A stretch of DNA of 52,431 bases from Enterococcus termitis (GCF_001730305.1 NZ_MIJY01000010.1:1-52431), one strand, 5' to 3'. Counted from the stretch's first letter, positions 24,647 to 33,636 are shown. Numbers and translations: made by a program. The notes: generated by a model not told the origin, from the letters alone.

Positions 24647-25707
24647 TCGTTAACGCCTCCTGTTGCTGTCTTATGGCGTTCAGCGTAAATCGCCCAACGT
24701 CTAACAATTTCTGCTGGAGGTGTGATTTTTGGTGCTTGCGGCGCCAACAACCATGTCGCAGCTTTATGAGTTGGTGATACTTCAAAATATGGCGGAGCTT
24801 CTTCTGCGTCGATTTTCATTGCAAATTCATTACGCGGATAAAAAGCATCTCCTTTTGGCGGATCCAACAAATCAGGCGGTGAACCAGGAATAGCATATAG
24901 CTTGTCTTCCGTTCCTTCCATTGTCGGCATTGAACCAAGCAAGCCCCATGTATATGGATGTTGAGGATTATAGAAAATTTCTTCTGATGTCCCAACTTCT
25001 ACAAGACGGCCGCCGTACATTACAGCCACACGATCAGCAACGTTTGCTACAACACCTAGATCATGCGTGATAAAAATGATCGATGTGCTGATTTTTTGTT
25101 GCAAGTCTTTTAATAGTTCTAAAATTTGAGCTTGAATCGTTACGTCTAAAGCGGTTGTCGGTTCATCTGCAATCAGAACCTCTGGATAACAAATCAAAGC
25201 AATCGCAATAACGATCCGTTGACGTTGTCCGCCAGAAAATTGGTGCGGATAATTCTTCAAACGTTTTTCAGCATTGGGAATGCCTACTAATTTTAGTAAT
25301 TCCAATGCTTGTTCCAAGCCTTCTTTTTTAGACACTTTGTTGTGCTTGATTAATGATTCAGCAACTTGTTTGCCAATCGGCATCGTGGGATCCAATGAAG
25401 TCATTGGATCTTGGAAAATCATTGCGATTTCTTTTCCACGAATGGTTTGCATTTGTTTTTCTGTTTTGTGTACGATATCTTCACCTTTAAAAAGGATTTG
25501 TCCATTGTCAATATTCGCATTGCTGCTTAATAGACGCATAATACTTCTAGTCGTTACAGACTTACCACTACCAGATTCTCCTACGATTGCAAGTGTTTCA
25601 CCTTTGAACAATTCAAAGCTAACACCACGAATAGCATTCACTTTTCCAGCAAACGTATCAAAAGAAATCTGTAGATCTTTTACTTCTAATACTTTTTCCA
25701 TAGTCAT
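24643..25707 (-). CDS. oppD: Oligopeptide ABC transporter ATP-binding protein OppD
   Basis: A 354-residue ATPase with Walker A AIVGESGSGKSVTTR, signature FSGGQRQRIVIAIALI, Walker B VLIADEPTTALD and the C-terminal PGSPPDLLDPPKGDAFYPR motif, which in relatives includes cysteines for an Fe-S site but here lacks them. It begins just after oppC with a weak ribosome binding site (AGAGTG), consistent with coupling. Either ATG at 25707 or 25701 could be used. Confidence 0.95.
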   Translation of the reverse strand: MTMEKVLEVKDLQISFDTFAGKVNAIRGVSFELFKGETLAIVGESGSGKSVTTRSIMRLLSSNANIDNGQILFKGEDIVHKTEKQMQTIRGKEIAMIFQDPMTSLDPTMPIGKQVAESLIKHNKVSKKEGLEQALELLKLVGIPNAEKRLKNYPHQFSGGQRQRIVIAIALICYPEVLIADEPTTALDVTIQAQILELLKDLQQKISTSIIFITHDLGVVANVADRVAVMYGGRLVEVGTSEEIFYNPQHPYTWGLLGSMPTMEGTEDKLYAIPGSPPDLLDPPKGDAFYPRNEFAMKIDAEEAPPYFEVSPTHKAATWLLAPQAPKITPPAEIVRRWAIYAERHKTATGGVNE

Positions 25708-25712
25708 TCACT

Positions 25713-26765
25713 CTACTCTTTCATCTTAGGATCGAAGGCATCACGTAGTCCATCAGCTAGTAAGTTGAAACAAATCATTACGACTGATAGCGTTACGGCA
25801 GGAATCCACATTAAATATGGAAGGAAACGGAATGTTTTATATCCTTCATTTAACAAAGTTCCCAATGAAGCGGTCGGAGGTCTTAATCCTAACCCAATGA
25901 AACTTAGAAACGCTTCGAAGAAAATAGCCGATGGGATACTGAACATCATTTGAACGATGATCACGCTGGAAATATTCGGCAAAATATGTTTGATGGCGAT
26001 TTTCAGACGAGACTCACCTAATGTTTGAGCTGCTAACACGAATTCTTGATCTTTTAACTTCAAGGTTTGTGCCCGAACAATTCTGGCCATTGAAATCCAG
26101 TTGGTAATAACCATCGCTAAAACGATTGATAAAATACCTGGATCGAAAACTGTCAGCATCAAGATCATAACAACTAAGTTGGGAATTCCAGAAAGAACTT
26201 CCAAAATACGCTGCATCACTGTATCAACACGTCCGCCTAGTAACCCTGAAATCAAACCGTACGTCACACCGATCGTAATATCAAGTAACGCAGCGATAAA
26301 GGCAATCAATAATGAGATACGTGTTCCCATGAATAAACGGCTTAATACATCACGGCCTAATCCGTCTGTTCCTAGATAAAAGTTTACATTATCCGGAACG
26401 TTTGCCTGTGCATATTTATCAACCACTTTTCCGGCAACAGTAGCTGTTCCATTAAAGCCATTGATGCTGTCTAAAATAGGAATACGTGGTGGTAAATTGA
26501 TATAAGCAACATTTTGCTGTGTTGGATCGTGCGGAGAGACCCAAATTGTAATAATTGAAATAAAGATAATGATTCCTAAAAAGATCAAGGAAACAACAGC
26601 GGCTTTATTCTTTTTCAAACGACGCCAAGAATCTTGCAGGAAGCTTAAGGACGGTGTTGCAATTCGTTCCCGTTCCTTTGTCGTTGATGTATCTAACGGC
26701 TGGAATTCACCAGCAGGGATTTCTTTGATTTTATCAGGTACGTTGTTTAAATCAACTGTTTGCAT
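25713..26765 (-). CDS. oppC: Oligopeptide ABC transporter permease OppC
   Basis: A 350-residue permease with an N-terminal cytoplasmic segment (1-55), a first helix near 58-80 preceded by FLQDSWRRLKKNKAAVVS, a periplasm-side loop (about 80-150) and the five-helix transporter core. The EAA loop EFVLAAQTLGESRLKIAIKHILPN contacts the ATPases. AGGAGG lies 9 nt upstream; its ATG overlaps the oppB stop by 1 nt (TAATG). Confidence 0.95.
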   Translation of the reverse strand: MQTVDLNNVPDKIKEIPAGEFQPLDTSTTKERERIATPSLSFLQDSWRRLKKNKAAVVSLIFLGIIIFISIITIWVSPHDPTQQNVAYINLPPRIPILDSINGFNGTATVAGKVVDKYAQANVPDNVNFYLGTDGLGRDVLSRLFMGTRISLLIAFIAALLDITIGVTYGLISGLLGGRVDTVMQRILEVLSGIPNLVVMILMLTVFDPGILSIVLAMVITNWISMARIVRAQTLKLKDQEFVLAAQTLGESRLKIAIKHILPNISSVIIVQMMFSIPSAIFFEAFLSFIGLGLRPPTASLGTLLNEGYKTFRFLPYLMWIPAVTLSVVMICFNLLADGLRDAFDPKMKE

Positions 26766-27706
26766 TAGCCACGGTCACCTCCTGAAACACGAATTCTTGG
26801 ATCAATCAATCCGTAAAGTAAATCGACGATCAAAATAACAAAGACTAACAAAGCAGAATACAAGATCGTTACTGCCATGATCGTTGGATAATCATTGGTC
26901 ATGATTGATTTTACAAACTGTTCCCCAATTCCCGGGATAGCGAAAATATTCTCAACAACTAAAGAGCCTGTCATCAAACCGACTGCTAAAGGTCCTAATA
27001 ATGTGATCAAAGGAATCAAACTGTTTCTAAGTCCGTGTCTTACAGCAACTTGCCAACGGCTTAAGCCTTTAGCACGCGCCAACTCTACATAATCACTATG
27101 TAAAACTTCAACCATTTCCGTTCGGATAAACCTGGCGGAATCGGCCATTGGACTCATAGCAAGTGCGATGGTTGGAAGAATCGTATAAGCAAATCCATTC
27201 CACATTGCAATCGGTAAAACTTTCAATTTCATAGCAAACACATATTGTAATAGTACGGCAAAGACGAAGTTAGGAATCGAACGTCCTAAGATTGCCATAA
27301 GTGTTGCTAGTGTATCAACCCAAGTATTTTGGCGCATTGCAGCGATGATCCCAAGAAGGATACCTACCAATGTACCGAAAATAATCGCTTGTCCACCTAA
27401 TTGGACGGACGGTCCGATACGACCTGCTAGAAGTTTTGCTACTGGTTGGTTTTTAAATTGGAATGAAATACCAAAATCGCCAACTAGCAGATTTTTTAAA
27501 TAGATTCCATATTGAACGATTACCGGTTTGTCTAAACCAGATTGCTTATTCAACATAGCAATTGTTTCTGGACTAAGTTTTTCTTGGTTGGTATAAGGAG
27601 TACCTGGTAATAATTGCATCAAGAAAAACGTAATCGTAGCGATCAGCCACAATGTGATGATCATAAAGAAGACCCGTTTAAGAAAATATTTTCCAAAACT
27701 GTTCAA
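26765..27706 (-). CDS. oppB: Oligopeptide ABC transporter permease OppB
   Basis: A 313-residue permease. The N-terminal helix is FGKYFLKRVFFMIITLWLIATITFFLMQ, then LPGTPY and the EAA loop DYVELARAKGLSRWQVAVRHGLRN. The start is a TTG at 27706, 8 nt after GGAGG; the frame continues upstream to 27835 but that part overlaps the divergent DUF3899 gene and is not family-like. A TTG start may lower OppB translation. An opposing gene and a hairpin-rich spacer separate it from oppA. Confidence 0.93.
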   Translation of the reverse strand: MNSFGKYFLKRVFFMIITLWLIATITFFLMQLLPGTPYTNQEKLSPETIAMLNKQSGLDKPVIVQYGIYLKNLLVGDFGISFQFKNQPVAKLLAGRIGPSVQLGGQAIIFGTLVGILLGIIAAMRQNTWVDTLATLMAILGRSIPNFVFAVLLQYVFAMKLKVLPIAMWNGFAYTILPTIALAMSPMADSARFIRTEMVEVLHSDYVELARAKGLSRWQVAVRHGLRNSLIPLITLLGPLAVGLMTGSLVVENIFAIPGIGEQFVKSIMTNDYPTIMAVTILYSALLVFVILIVDLLYGLIDPRIRVSGGDRG

Positions 27707-27788
27707 GAATGACACCTCCGAGATTATTTTGACTTCATCAGCTTTTTTCGATAAAGTAGGGATAGAAAATTTAGATAAGGATGAGCAC

Positions 27789-28136
27789 ATGAATAAAATA
27801 AAATGGCCTCTCATTACTTCAGCGGTCTCCAGCATCGGTATTATTACTTACCTATTTGTAAAGCAAACAGTTACTATCCGTTCTATATCAGATACCTTCT
27901 TCATCGTTTCTTTATTCTTTTTGATTATCGGTTTGGCCCTTTGGGTCATGTCCTCAGGCTTTTTTGATAATTTCCAACGTTTTATGAAAATGCACTTTCG
28001 CTTTAAAAAGAAAAATGAACCGAAAGAATTCATCCCGTTTTCAGAGATAGGTAAAGCTCATCAGCTTTACTGGCTTGAAACAGGAGGTATCTTACTGATT
28101 GTCTCTATTGTTTCTTTATTATTTTACTTTTTATAG
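27789..28136 (+). CDS. DUF3899-like small membrane protein inside the opp operon, opposite strand
   Basis: A 115-residue protein with three predicted helices (about 8-24, 33-53, 95-114) and a basic loop (MKMHFRFKKKNE). It fits the DUF3899 family of unknown function. The start is the ATG at 27789 with AAGGA 7-8 nt upstream; the upstream in-frame extension lies in oppB leader sequence. It lies on the plus strand between oppA and oppB, so it is antisense to any oppA-oppBCDF readthrough transcript. Confidence 0.65.
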   Translation: MNKIKWPLITSAVSSIGIITYLFVKQTVTIRSISDTFFIVSLFFLIIGLALWVMSSGFFDNFQRFMKMHFRFKKKNEPKEFIPFSEIGKAHQLYWLETGGILLIVSIVSLLFYFL

Positions 28137-28441
28137 TCAAAGATAGCAAGAGTGAGGAAAATAAATTTCCTCAATGCTAGCTCCTTTGCTTTGAAATCAA
28201 GCTTCTGCATTGATACAGACTGAACTTCATTAAAACAAGTGGAGATTCACGAAAATTTCAAGAACAAGCGACAAAGAACAGCCATGCTCGCGCAAAGAGT
28301 ATTCGCACGAGCAATCTACAGCTGTTAACTTAAGTCTCAGTGTTTCTTGTCACTTTTCGTGAATCTCTTCTTATTACAATCGGAGGCAGGTTTTGCCTAC
28401 CTCCACGTTTTCACTAAATTTACTTCGAACATTTTTCAGAA
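28137..28441. repeat. Inverted-repeat element between oppA and oppB
   Basis: The arms GAGATTCACGAAAAttTCAA (28242-28261, on to 28266) and TGTTTCTTGTCACTTTTCGT (28341-28360, on to 28367) pair around a second stem (ACAGC...ATGCTCG / CGAGCA...GCTGT). The right arm is nearly the same as 14114-14146. A further stem GGAGGCAGG / CCTACCTCC (28382-28404) follows, with GTTTT on the plus strand. It could end the DUF3899 message and also attenuate oppA to oppBCDF readthrough. Confidence 0.6.
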
Positions 28442-30115
28442 TTATTCTGCGATGTATGTCCATTTGTAATCATATTGTGCACCTGCTGGGTGGAAGCCAA
28501 CATCTTTGACTTTTTCAGCACGTAAGTGAGCTTCAGCTTTTTGGTAAAGCGGAATTACACCCATGTCGCCCATGATTGTTTTCTCTGCGTTAACCATGTC
28601 ATCCCAACGTTTTTCTGGATCATTGGCATTAGTTGTTGCAGCAGATTTAACTAATTTATCGTATTCTTCATTGCTGTAGTGTCCACGGTTGTATGGTACA
28701 CCTGTTTGGAATAGATCTAAGAAACTACTTGGATCTACATAGTCAGCGCCCCAACCGCCGATAACGGCTTTAAAGTCACCTTTGTTTGAACGATCTAGAC
28801 GAACAGAGAATGGTACTGGACTAACTGTTACTTTCACACCATCAAGTGCTTCTTGGATTGCCCCTTGTACATATTCAACTGTTTTCTTAGAAGAATCCGC
28901 GTCAGAAGATAAGATATCCATTTCTAATGAATCGATCTTCAATTCTTTCTTCGCTTTTTCCCAATATTCTTTGGCTTTATCTTTATCGTATTCGATCTTA
29001 TCAGCAGCAGCTGCTGTAAAGTCTTCTTTTCCATCAGGATCTTTTGACATATCTGCTGGAACTAATCCTTTAGGCTCTACTGAACCATCACCTAAGATGT
29101 TTTCAACCAATGATTTACGGTCGATTGAATAAGAGATCGCTTTTCTTAGGTTTTCGTTTCTGTATGGTGAATCTTCATCGATTTGATTTAATTCCATGTA
29201 TTGTGTTGATGCTTCTTTTTGGATGACAAGAGCTGGATCATTGGCAGCTTGCTGTGCTAGCTCACCAGTTAATTGAACATCATCAGCTTGTCCGTCTTGG
29301 AATAAGTTATAAGAAGTTGGTGCTTCTTTAACAACGTTTACTTGTACTTCATCCAATTTCACAGTGTCTGCATCCCAGTAATCTTTGTTTTTCTTATAAG
29401 ACCATTTAGTGTCAGTACCTGGTCCGTCAAAACCATCTAAAACAAATGGGCCATTGTATACAGCATTGTCGCTGTTTGCAGCGTATTCTTTGCCATATTT
29501 TTCCACAACATCTTTTCTTTGTGGGAAGAATGAAGGGAATGCTAATAGATAATCAAAGTAAGGTGTTGCTTTTTCCAATGTGATTTCTAACTCGTAATCA
29601 CCAACTGCTTTGATTCCTAGTTCATCCTTATCTTTTTTACCTGCAGCGATATCCGCACCATTTTTTACAGATTCATACAAGTAAGCATATTCTGAAGCTG
29701 TTGCTGGATCAACTGTCCGTTGCCATCCATAAACGTAGTCTTCTGCTTTTACGGGTTGGCCATCTGACCATTTAGATTTTTCGTTTAATTTAACTTTATA
29801 AGTAATACCATCATCACTTACTTCTGCTTCTTCAGACGCACCAGCTGGTTCTGGTTTATTATCCAAATTCAAACGATAGATCCCTTCATACACATTGTTT
29901 AAAGCTGTAAAGCTGATAACATCTGTAGCTACAGATAAGTCAGCACTTGGCATTTCTTGTAGTTCATTCACACGGAAAATTTGCTCTCCGCTTGGTGTAC
30001 CGCTAGCATCTTTTGAACTTCCTGAATCGTCAGTACTTCCACCGTTGCCACACGCGGCAAGTGATAAACTAAATAAAGTGATGAATCCAAAAGCAAATGA
30101 CTTCTTTAACTTCAT
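28442..30115 (-). CDS. oppA: Oligopeptide-binding lipoprotein OppA
   Basis: A 557-residue solute-binding lipoprotein (family SBP_bac_5). The signal peptide ends in the lipobox LAAC with Cys22, followed by a Gly/Ser/Asp-rich linker. Body motifs include YEGIYRLNLDNKPEPAGA, KWSDGQPVKAEDYVYGWQR and RKAISYSIDRKSLV. It captures peptides for OppBCDF at the outer membrane face. The start is the ATG at 30115 with GGGAGG 8 nt upstream. Its promoter region contains the proposed TldR target. It is separated from oppB by 735 bp, unusual for an opp operon. Confidence 0.95.
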   Translation of the reverse strand: MKLKKSFAFGFITLFSLSLAACGNGGSTDDSGSSKDASGTPSGEQIFRVNELQEMPSADLSVATDVISFTALNNVYEGIYRLNLDNKPEPAGASEEAEVSDDGITYKVKLNEKSKWSDGQPVKAEDYVYGWQRTVDPATASEYAYLYESVKNGADIAAGKKDKDELGIKAVGDYELEITLEKATPYFDYLLAFPSFFPQRKDVVEKYGKEYAANSDNAVYNGPFVLDGFDGPGTDTKWSYKKNKDYWDADTVKLDEVQVNVVKEAPTSYNLFQDGQADDVQLTGELAQQAANDPALVIQKEASTQYMELNQIDEDSPYRNENLRKAISYSIDRKSLVENILGDGSVEPKGLVPADMSKDPDGKEDFTAAAADKIEYDKDKAKEYWEKAKKELKIDSLEMDILSSDADSSKKTVEYVQGAIQEALDGVKVTVSPVPFSVRLDRSNKGDFKAVIGGWGADYVDPSSFLDLFQTGVPYNRGHYSNEEYDKLVKSAATTNANDPEKRWDDMVNAEKTIMGDMGVIPLYQKAEAHLRAEKVKDVGFHPAGAQYDYKWTYIAE

Positions 30116-30164
30116 TCTTATTTCCTCCCTCAAAAACCCTAAAGTATTTTCTGAAAAATCAGAA

Positions 30165-30182
30165 TTTAATAATTATTTATTG
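30165..30182 (+). promoter_or_regulatory. Proposed TldR target next to TTTAA at the oppA start point
   Basis: Plus strand TTTAA (30165-30169) followed by TAATTATTTATTG. The sequence after the tldR hairpin reads TAATTATTAGTTG: bases 1-8 and 11-13 match. The position is just downstream of the predicted transcription start. TTTAA is a known IS605-type recognition sequence, used here as a plausible TAM. Confidence 0.45.
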
Positions 30183-30194
30183 CATCTGAGGTAT

Positions 30195-30223
30195 AGTTTA
30201 CAATTTTTAAATTAAAAAATCAA
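30195..30223 (-). promoter_or_regulatory. oppA promoter
   Basis: Minus strand TTGATT (30223-30218), 17-bp spacer, TAAACT (30200-30195). Start point expected near 30188, about 70 nt before the oppA ATG. Confidence 0.6.
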
Positions 30224-30406
30224 GAAAAATCTTATTTTATCTTAATGCTGACATCATCAAATTATATTTACGTTAGAAGAATAATCTTAGAAATAATGTC
30301 AAAAAGCAATTGTTTTCCTATTAAAAAGTATGTTAGATTAATAAGGAGGACTTGTTTTTCAGCCTGTTCGTTGAAATAATAGTCTTAAGAGTATAGGAGG
30401 AATTAG

Positions 30407-31471
30407 ATGGAGAGTTCATCTTTTTTTAAAGAATTATTGGTATTTAATAAACCACAAAAGGCGCCTTTTCGCTTAGTAGGTGCAGGTATTTGTATGGCCG
30501 TTCCTTTGTTTATCGGCTACTTTTCAAACAATTTATTGATCGGCAGCTTTGGATCTTTGGGAATTTTTACATTTCTTTATTACCAAACACTGCCTTTAAA
30601 GAATTTATTGATTCGTTTAAGTTCTGTAGGTGGTTTCTTGCTTTTGGGAAATTTGCTGGGGATGCTAAGTACACATATTCCTTGGTCGATTCCAATCACG
30701 ATAGCGCTGATTGCTTTTTTGGCTAGAATCATTTTTAGATTATATGGGATTGCTAAGCCGGGGGCTTTTTTTATTGTCATGGTTACTGCGATGGGGACTG
30801 GAACAAAGATTCCTATAGAACGTGTTCCAATCATGATGAGTTATGTTTTACTTGGTGTTGTTACCTCTTTAGTCGTAGCATCCATTCTTTATTTTGTTGA
30901 AGGAGCTGTTGAACCTAAAACAATCGAAAAGAAGATTTCTTTACAAGAGCGTTTATATACGGATCCTGGTGCCCTTTTAGATGCTTTACATTATGCGGCA
31001 ATTTTATTTTTAGCAACGTACATCAGCCAATCTTTACAATTAACAAATGCTTACTGGATGATTGTATCGTGTGCTGCGGTATTGCAGGGAGATAATTTAC
31101 GCGCGATCATGCATCGAAATGTTCAACGTATCTTTGGTACAATGGTAGGCTTATTGATTGCTGCTTTATTATTAAGCATTTCCTTTACCACGCTTCAATC
31201 GATCGTATTGATTTGTATTTTCTTTTTGACAGTGGAATTCTTTATCAAACGAAATTATGCGATCGCTAATTTCTTTACTACACCAATGTCATTGCTGCTG
31301 GCAAATCTAGCTCGTCATCAATATTTGATAAGCTTGCTGAATTATCGTTTGATCGGAATCGTTTTAGGCAGCCTCTTAGGTCTTTTAGGTGCCTATGTGT
31401 TAACAACTTGCTTAAGATTCTATAATCGCGCCTATCAGTTAGAGGAAAATTTAGATAAAGAGACAGAATGA
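30407..31471 (+). CDS. FUSC-family membrane protein (aromatic acid exporter-like)
   Basis: A 354-residue protein with two blocks of helices (about 20-165 and 195-345) and a short cytoplasmic link, shorter than YccS/AaeB proteins, which carry larger soluble domains. VVSCAAVLQGDNLRAIMHRNVQRIFGT is the conserved FUSC segment with the Arg-rich loop. Function is probably efflux of organic acids; substrate unknown. AGGAGG lies 7-8 nt before the ATG. A pentapeptide-repeat gene follows in the same direction. Confidence 0.82.
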   Translation: MESSSFFKELLVFNKPQKAPFRLVGAGICMAVPLFIGYFSNNLLIGSFGSLGIFTFLYYQTLPLKNLLIRLSSVGGFLLLGNLLGMLSTHIPWSIPITIALIAFLARIIFRLYGIAKPGAFFIVMVTAMGTGTKIPIERVPIMMSYVLLGVVTSLVVASILYFVEGAVEPKTIEKKISLQERLYTDPGALLDALHYAAILFLATYISQSLQLTNAYWMIVSCAAVLQGDNLRAIMHRNVQRIFGTMVGLLIAALLLSISFTTLQSIVLICIFFLTVEFFIKRNYAIANFFTTPMSLLLANLARHQYLISLLNYRLIGIVLGSLLGLLGAYVLTTCLRFYNRAYQLEENLDKETE

Positions 31472-31506
31472 TTTTGTTCTAGTCTTTAATAGTGGAGGTT
31501 CAGTCT

Positions 31507-32139
31507 ATGAAAATAAAGAAACCCGCAGTACCTGTGCTGCCGCAATTAGTACAAACGGATTTCATCTCATTAGAGGATGAAACGATCATTGAAGGTTTAG
31601 CATTGAAAGAGCAAGACCTTAGCTATCAAGATGTTCGAAATTTGGTTTTTAGAGAATGCCATTTTAATAAGCTAACGATGAACCGTAATCGTCTGGAGCG
31701 TTTTGAATGCAGCAATGTGATCTTTGAGCATTGTGATTTTTCTAATAGTGAGTGGATCGGTGCCAGCTTTCATCAGGTTCATTTTCGTCAATGCAAATTG
31801 ACTGGAACAAATTTTGCTGAAAGTTATTTACGTGATTGTACATTTGAAGATTGTTTAGCAGATTATGCTTCGTTTAGCGCAACCAATCAAAAAGTCGTTC
31901 ATTTTAATCAGTCTAGTTTGAATGATACTGAGTTTGTGGAAGTTGTCTGGAATAATCTTTTGTTTGAAGAATGCTCTTTGACTGGCAGTAACTGGTTTCA
32001 TACAATGCTGAAAGAACTGGATTTAAGAAAAAGCACGTTTGAAAAAATTGCGTTCTCTCAAGAATTGATCCGAGGTTTAAAGGTTACCACAGAACAAGCT
32101 GTGATCATTGCCGCAGGTTTAGGCTTGAGCATAGAGTAA
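31507..32139 (+). CDS. Pentapeptide-repeat protein
   Basis: A 210-residue protein with repeated [A/C]xxxF-type steps (FRECHFNKLTM, FEHCDFSNSEWIGASFHQ, FRQCKLTGTNFAESYLRDC, FEDCLADYASF), forming a right-handed beta-helix. It is shorter and more irregular than Qnr/MfpA quinolone-protection proteins and lacks a clear coiled-coil tail, so a DNA gyrase role is only a possibility. The start is the ATG at 31507, 8 nt after GGAGG. It lies 35 nt after the FUSC gene, probably in one operon. Confidence 0.85.
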   Translation: MKIKKPAVPVLPQLVQTDFISLEDETIIEGLALKEQDLSYQDVRNLVFRECHFNKLTMNRNRLERFECSNVIFEHCDFSNSEWIGASFHQVHFRQCKLTGTNFAESYLRDCTFEDCLADYASFSATNQKVVHFNQSSLNDTEFVEVVWNNLLFEECSLTGSNWFHTMLKELDLRKSTFEKIAFSQELIRGLKVTTEQAVIIAAGLGLSIE

Positions 32140-32140
32140 A

Positions 32141-32180
32141 AAAATGAGGGTGTGTCGAATCGACACATCCTCATTTTTTA
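32141..32180. terminator. Bidirectional terminator
   Basis: AATGAGGgTGTGTCG / CGACACAtCCTCATT stem with A-run before and T-run after, between the convergent pentapeptide and amidase genes. Confidence 0.85.
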
Positions 32181-32181
32181 T

Positions 32182-33114
32182 TTAAGCATTTTCTGATGCT
32201 TGAAAATAATCTGTTAACCCTTCAACCAATGCATCAGCGACTGTTTGCTGATACTCACTGGTATTAAATATTGCTAGATCGTCATCTGAATTCATATATC
32301 CAAGTTCAAGTAACAACGCTGGCTGCGTATTTTCTCGCAAGACTTGGAAATTTCCATATTCGATACCGCGATTTTGCAAAGGCAGATTCTCTATTAAAGC
32401 GTCGTTGACCGTCTCCGCCAGCTCTGCATAAGCTTCATAATAGTAATATGTTGTAGTACCTGTTGCTTCATTCATATTTTCAGAAGAATCATAATGTAAG
32501 CTAATAAAAATATCGGCATCATTTTCTTGGCTGATTGTACAGATTTCAGCTAAATTCTCGGTCACATCACTATCTCTAGTCAAAATCACTGTACTGCCCT
32601 TTTCTTCTAATGCTTCCTTGATTACTTCCGCTGTTTCCAAAGTCACTTCTTTTTCATAGATCCAACCATCATTACTGACTGCACCAGTATCATCTCCTCC
32701 ATGCCCAGGATTCAAAACAATCGTTGTTCCTTCTAAAGAATCTGGTCTAACCTGTGTGGTTCGTGTAATTAACTGGCTGTCATTTTTTGATACATAGCCT
32801 TCATCTCCATCATTCGTTTTCACTTGATACCATTGATCCTTCGTTGCAATGAGTTCCAGTAATTCTCCGCGATTGATTTCAGCGATCTTTGCACTTTCTG
32901 CTGAAGCTTTACTATATAATAATGTATCTTCTGCACCTACTTTGACTAGTTCTTCAAGTGAATTTTCGTCTTCTTCAAGTGAAACGGCTAAAGCTTCCAC
33001 TGAATGATCTTCTATCGGTTCCTCATGCAGTGCTAGTTGTTTTGTTCTTTTTACATGACCTACTCCGAGCAAAATAGCGACTATGAATAGACTAAAAATT
33101 ACGCTTTTTTTCAT
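32182..33114 (-). CDS. Secreted N-acetylmuramoyl-L-alanine amidase with SH3 domain
   Basis: A 310-residue exported or membrane-anchored hydrolase. It has an N-terminal hydrophobic signal (about 4-20), an acidic linker, an SH3b domain (about 62-115; LLYSKASAESAKIAEINRGE and WYQVKTNDGDEGYVS) and an Amidase_3 domain (about 128-305). Zinc ligands and catalytic residues are visible: NPGHGG, the Glu in IYEKEVTLE, SLHYDSS and LLELGYMNS. It cleaves the MurNAc-L-Ala bond in peptidoglycan, probably in remodelling. Monocistronic, with a terminator directly after. Confidence 0.92.
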   Translation of the reverse strand: MKKSVIFSLFIVAILLGVGHVKRTKQLALHEEPIEDHSVEALAVSLEEDENSLEELVKVGAEDTLLYSKASAESAKIAEINRGELLELIATKDQWYQVKTNDGDEGYVSKNDSQLITRTTQVRPDSLEGTTIVLNPGHGGDDTGAVSNDGWIYEKEVTLETAEVIKEALEEKGSTVILTRDSDVTENLAEICTISQENDADIFISLHYDSSENMNEATGTTTYYYYEAYAELAETVNDALIENLPLQNRGIEYGNFQVLRENTQPALLLELGYMNSDDDLAIFNTSEYQQTVADALVEGLTDYFQASENA

Positions 33115-33261
33115 CTTTTCTCTCTCCTACTTGTTACGTTCTCTACAACATAGTAAATCTGGAAACTTAAACTATCCTTAAACGAATGAGCTTCATTTTA
33201 CAGACTTCTTAATTTTTTGCTTAAAATAAGTTAAAAAATTTTACTTCAAAAGCTTTTTTGG

Positions 33262-33292
33262 TAAACTAATGTAGGTTGAGAATAATTCTCAA
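33262..33292 (+). promoter_or_regulatory. Promoter with Fur-like box upstream of the TctA/mevalonate operon
   Basis: TAAACT (33262-33267) is a likely -10, with a poor -35 (TTTTAC at 33239). Immediately downstream lies the perfect 17-bp palindrome TTGAGAATAATTCTCAA (33276-33292), a 7-1-7 type inverted repeat (TGAGAATnATTCTCA) as used by Fur-family repressors, placed over the start point. Confidence 0.6.
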
Positions 33293-33320
33293 TTGCTTTA
33301 AAACAAGGGAAAAGAAGAGA

Positions 33321-33395
33321 ATGAAGAAACGGGTGCGCTCATTCGTTTTAGCCAATTTCTATCGAATTAGGCGATTTGTTTCACTTCTATTTTAA
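33321..33395 (+). CDS. Possible 24-residue leader peptide ORF
   Basis: ATG at 33321 with AAAAGAAGAG upstream, encoding a basic, hydrophobic peptide (MKKRVRSFVLANF...SLLF, 24 residues). Its stop TAA directly abuts the GGAGG of the following gene, a spacing typical of translational coupling. It is not recognised as a known family. Confidence 0.35.
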   Translation: MKKRVRSFVLANFYRIRRFVSLLF

Positions 33396-33408
33396 GGAGG
33401 AAAAGTCA

Positions 33409-33636
33409 ATGAAAAAGAATCTTATCGAAATCTGGGGAGACCTCGTTGATTTGAAAGATTTGATTATAGCAATTGCTATTTGCAGTGTGACAACTATGGG
33501 GAGTTTCTTTTTAGCACCTGCAGCAGATACGACCAAACAATTATTTTTTGGTTTAGGAGGAGCTGTCTTAGGTTTTGTTATCAGTGCTGTTTTGATCAAA
33601 CCAAAACGGACTGTGATTGAGGAGGAAGAAAATTAA
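33409..33636 (+). CDS. Small two-helix membrane protein, partner of the TctA-like permease
   Basis: A 75-residue protein with two predicted helices (about 17-35 and 45-62) and a charged C-terminal tail (KPKRTVIEEEEN). AAGGAGG lies 8 nt before the ATG at 33409. Its stop overlaps the next start by 1 nt, so the two are made together. Its place next to a TctA-like permease suggests a reduced TctB-like small subunit; no sequence homology is evident to me. Confidence 0.6.
   Translation: MKKNLIEIWGDLVDLKDLIIAIAICSVTTMGSFFLAPAADTTKQLFFGLGGAVLGFVISAVLIKPKRTVIEEEEN

Noticed and set aside
27709-27835. N-terminal extension of OppB
   Set aside because: It overlaps the start of the plus-strand gene and is unlike OppB; a TTG with GGAGG at good spacing gives the expected protein.
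30354-30398. 14-codon TTG-initiated ORF upstream of the FUSC gene
   Set aside because: Only 2 nt between AGGAGG and the TTG; peptide has no supporting features.
31507-32139. Qnr-type quinolone resistance protein
   Set aside because: Repeats are irregular and the length and loop pattern do not fit Qnr; only the general pentapeptide fold is supported.
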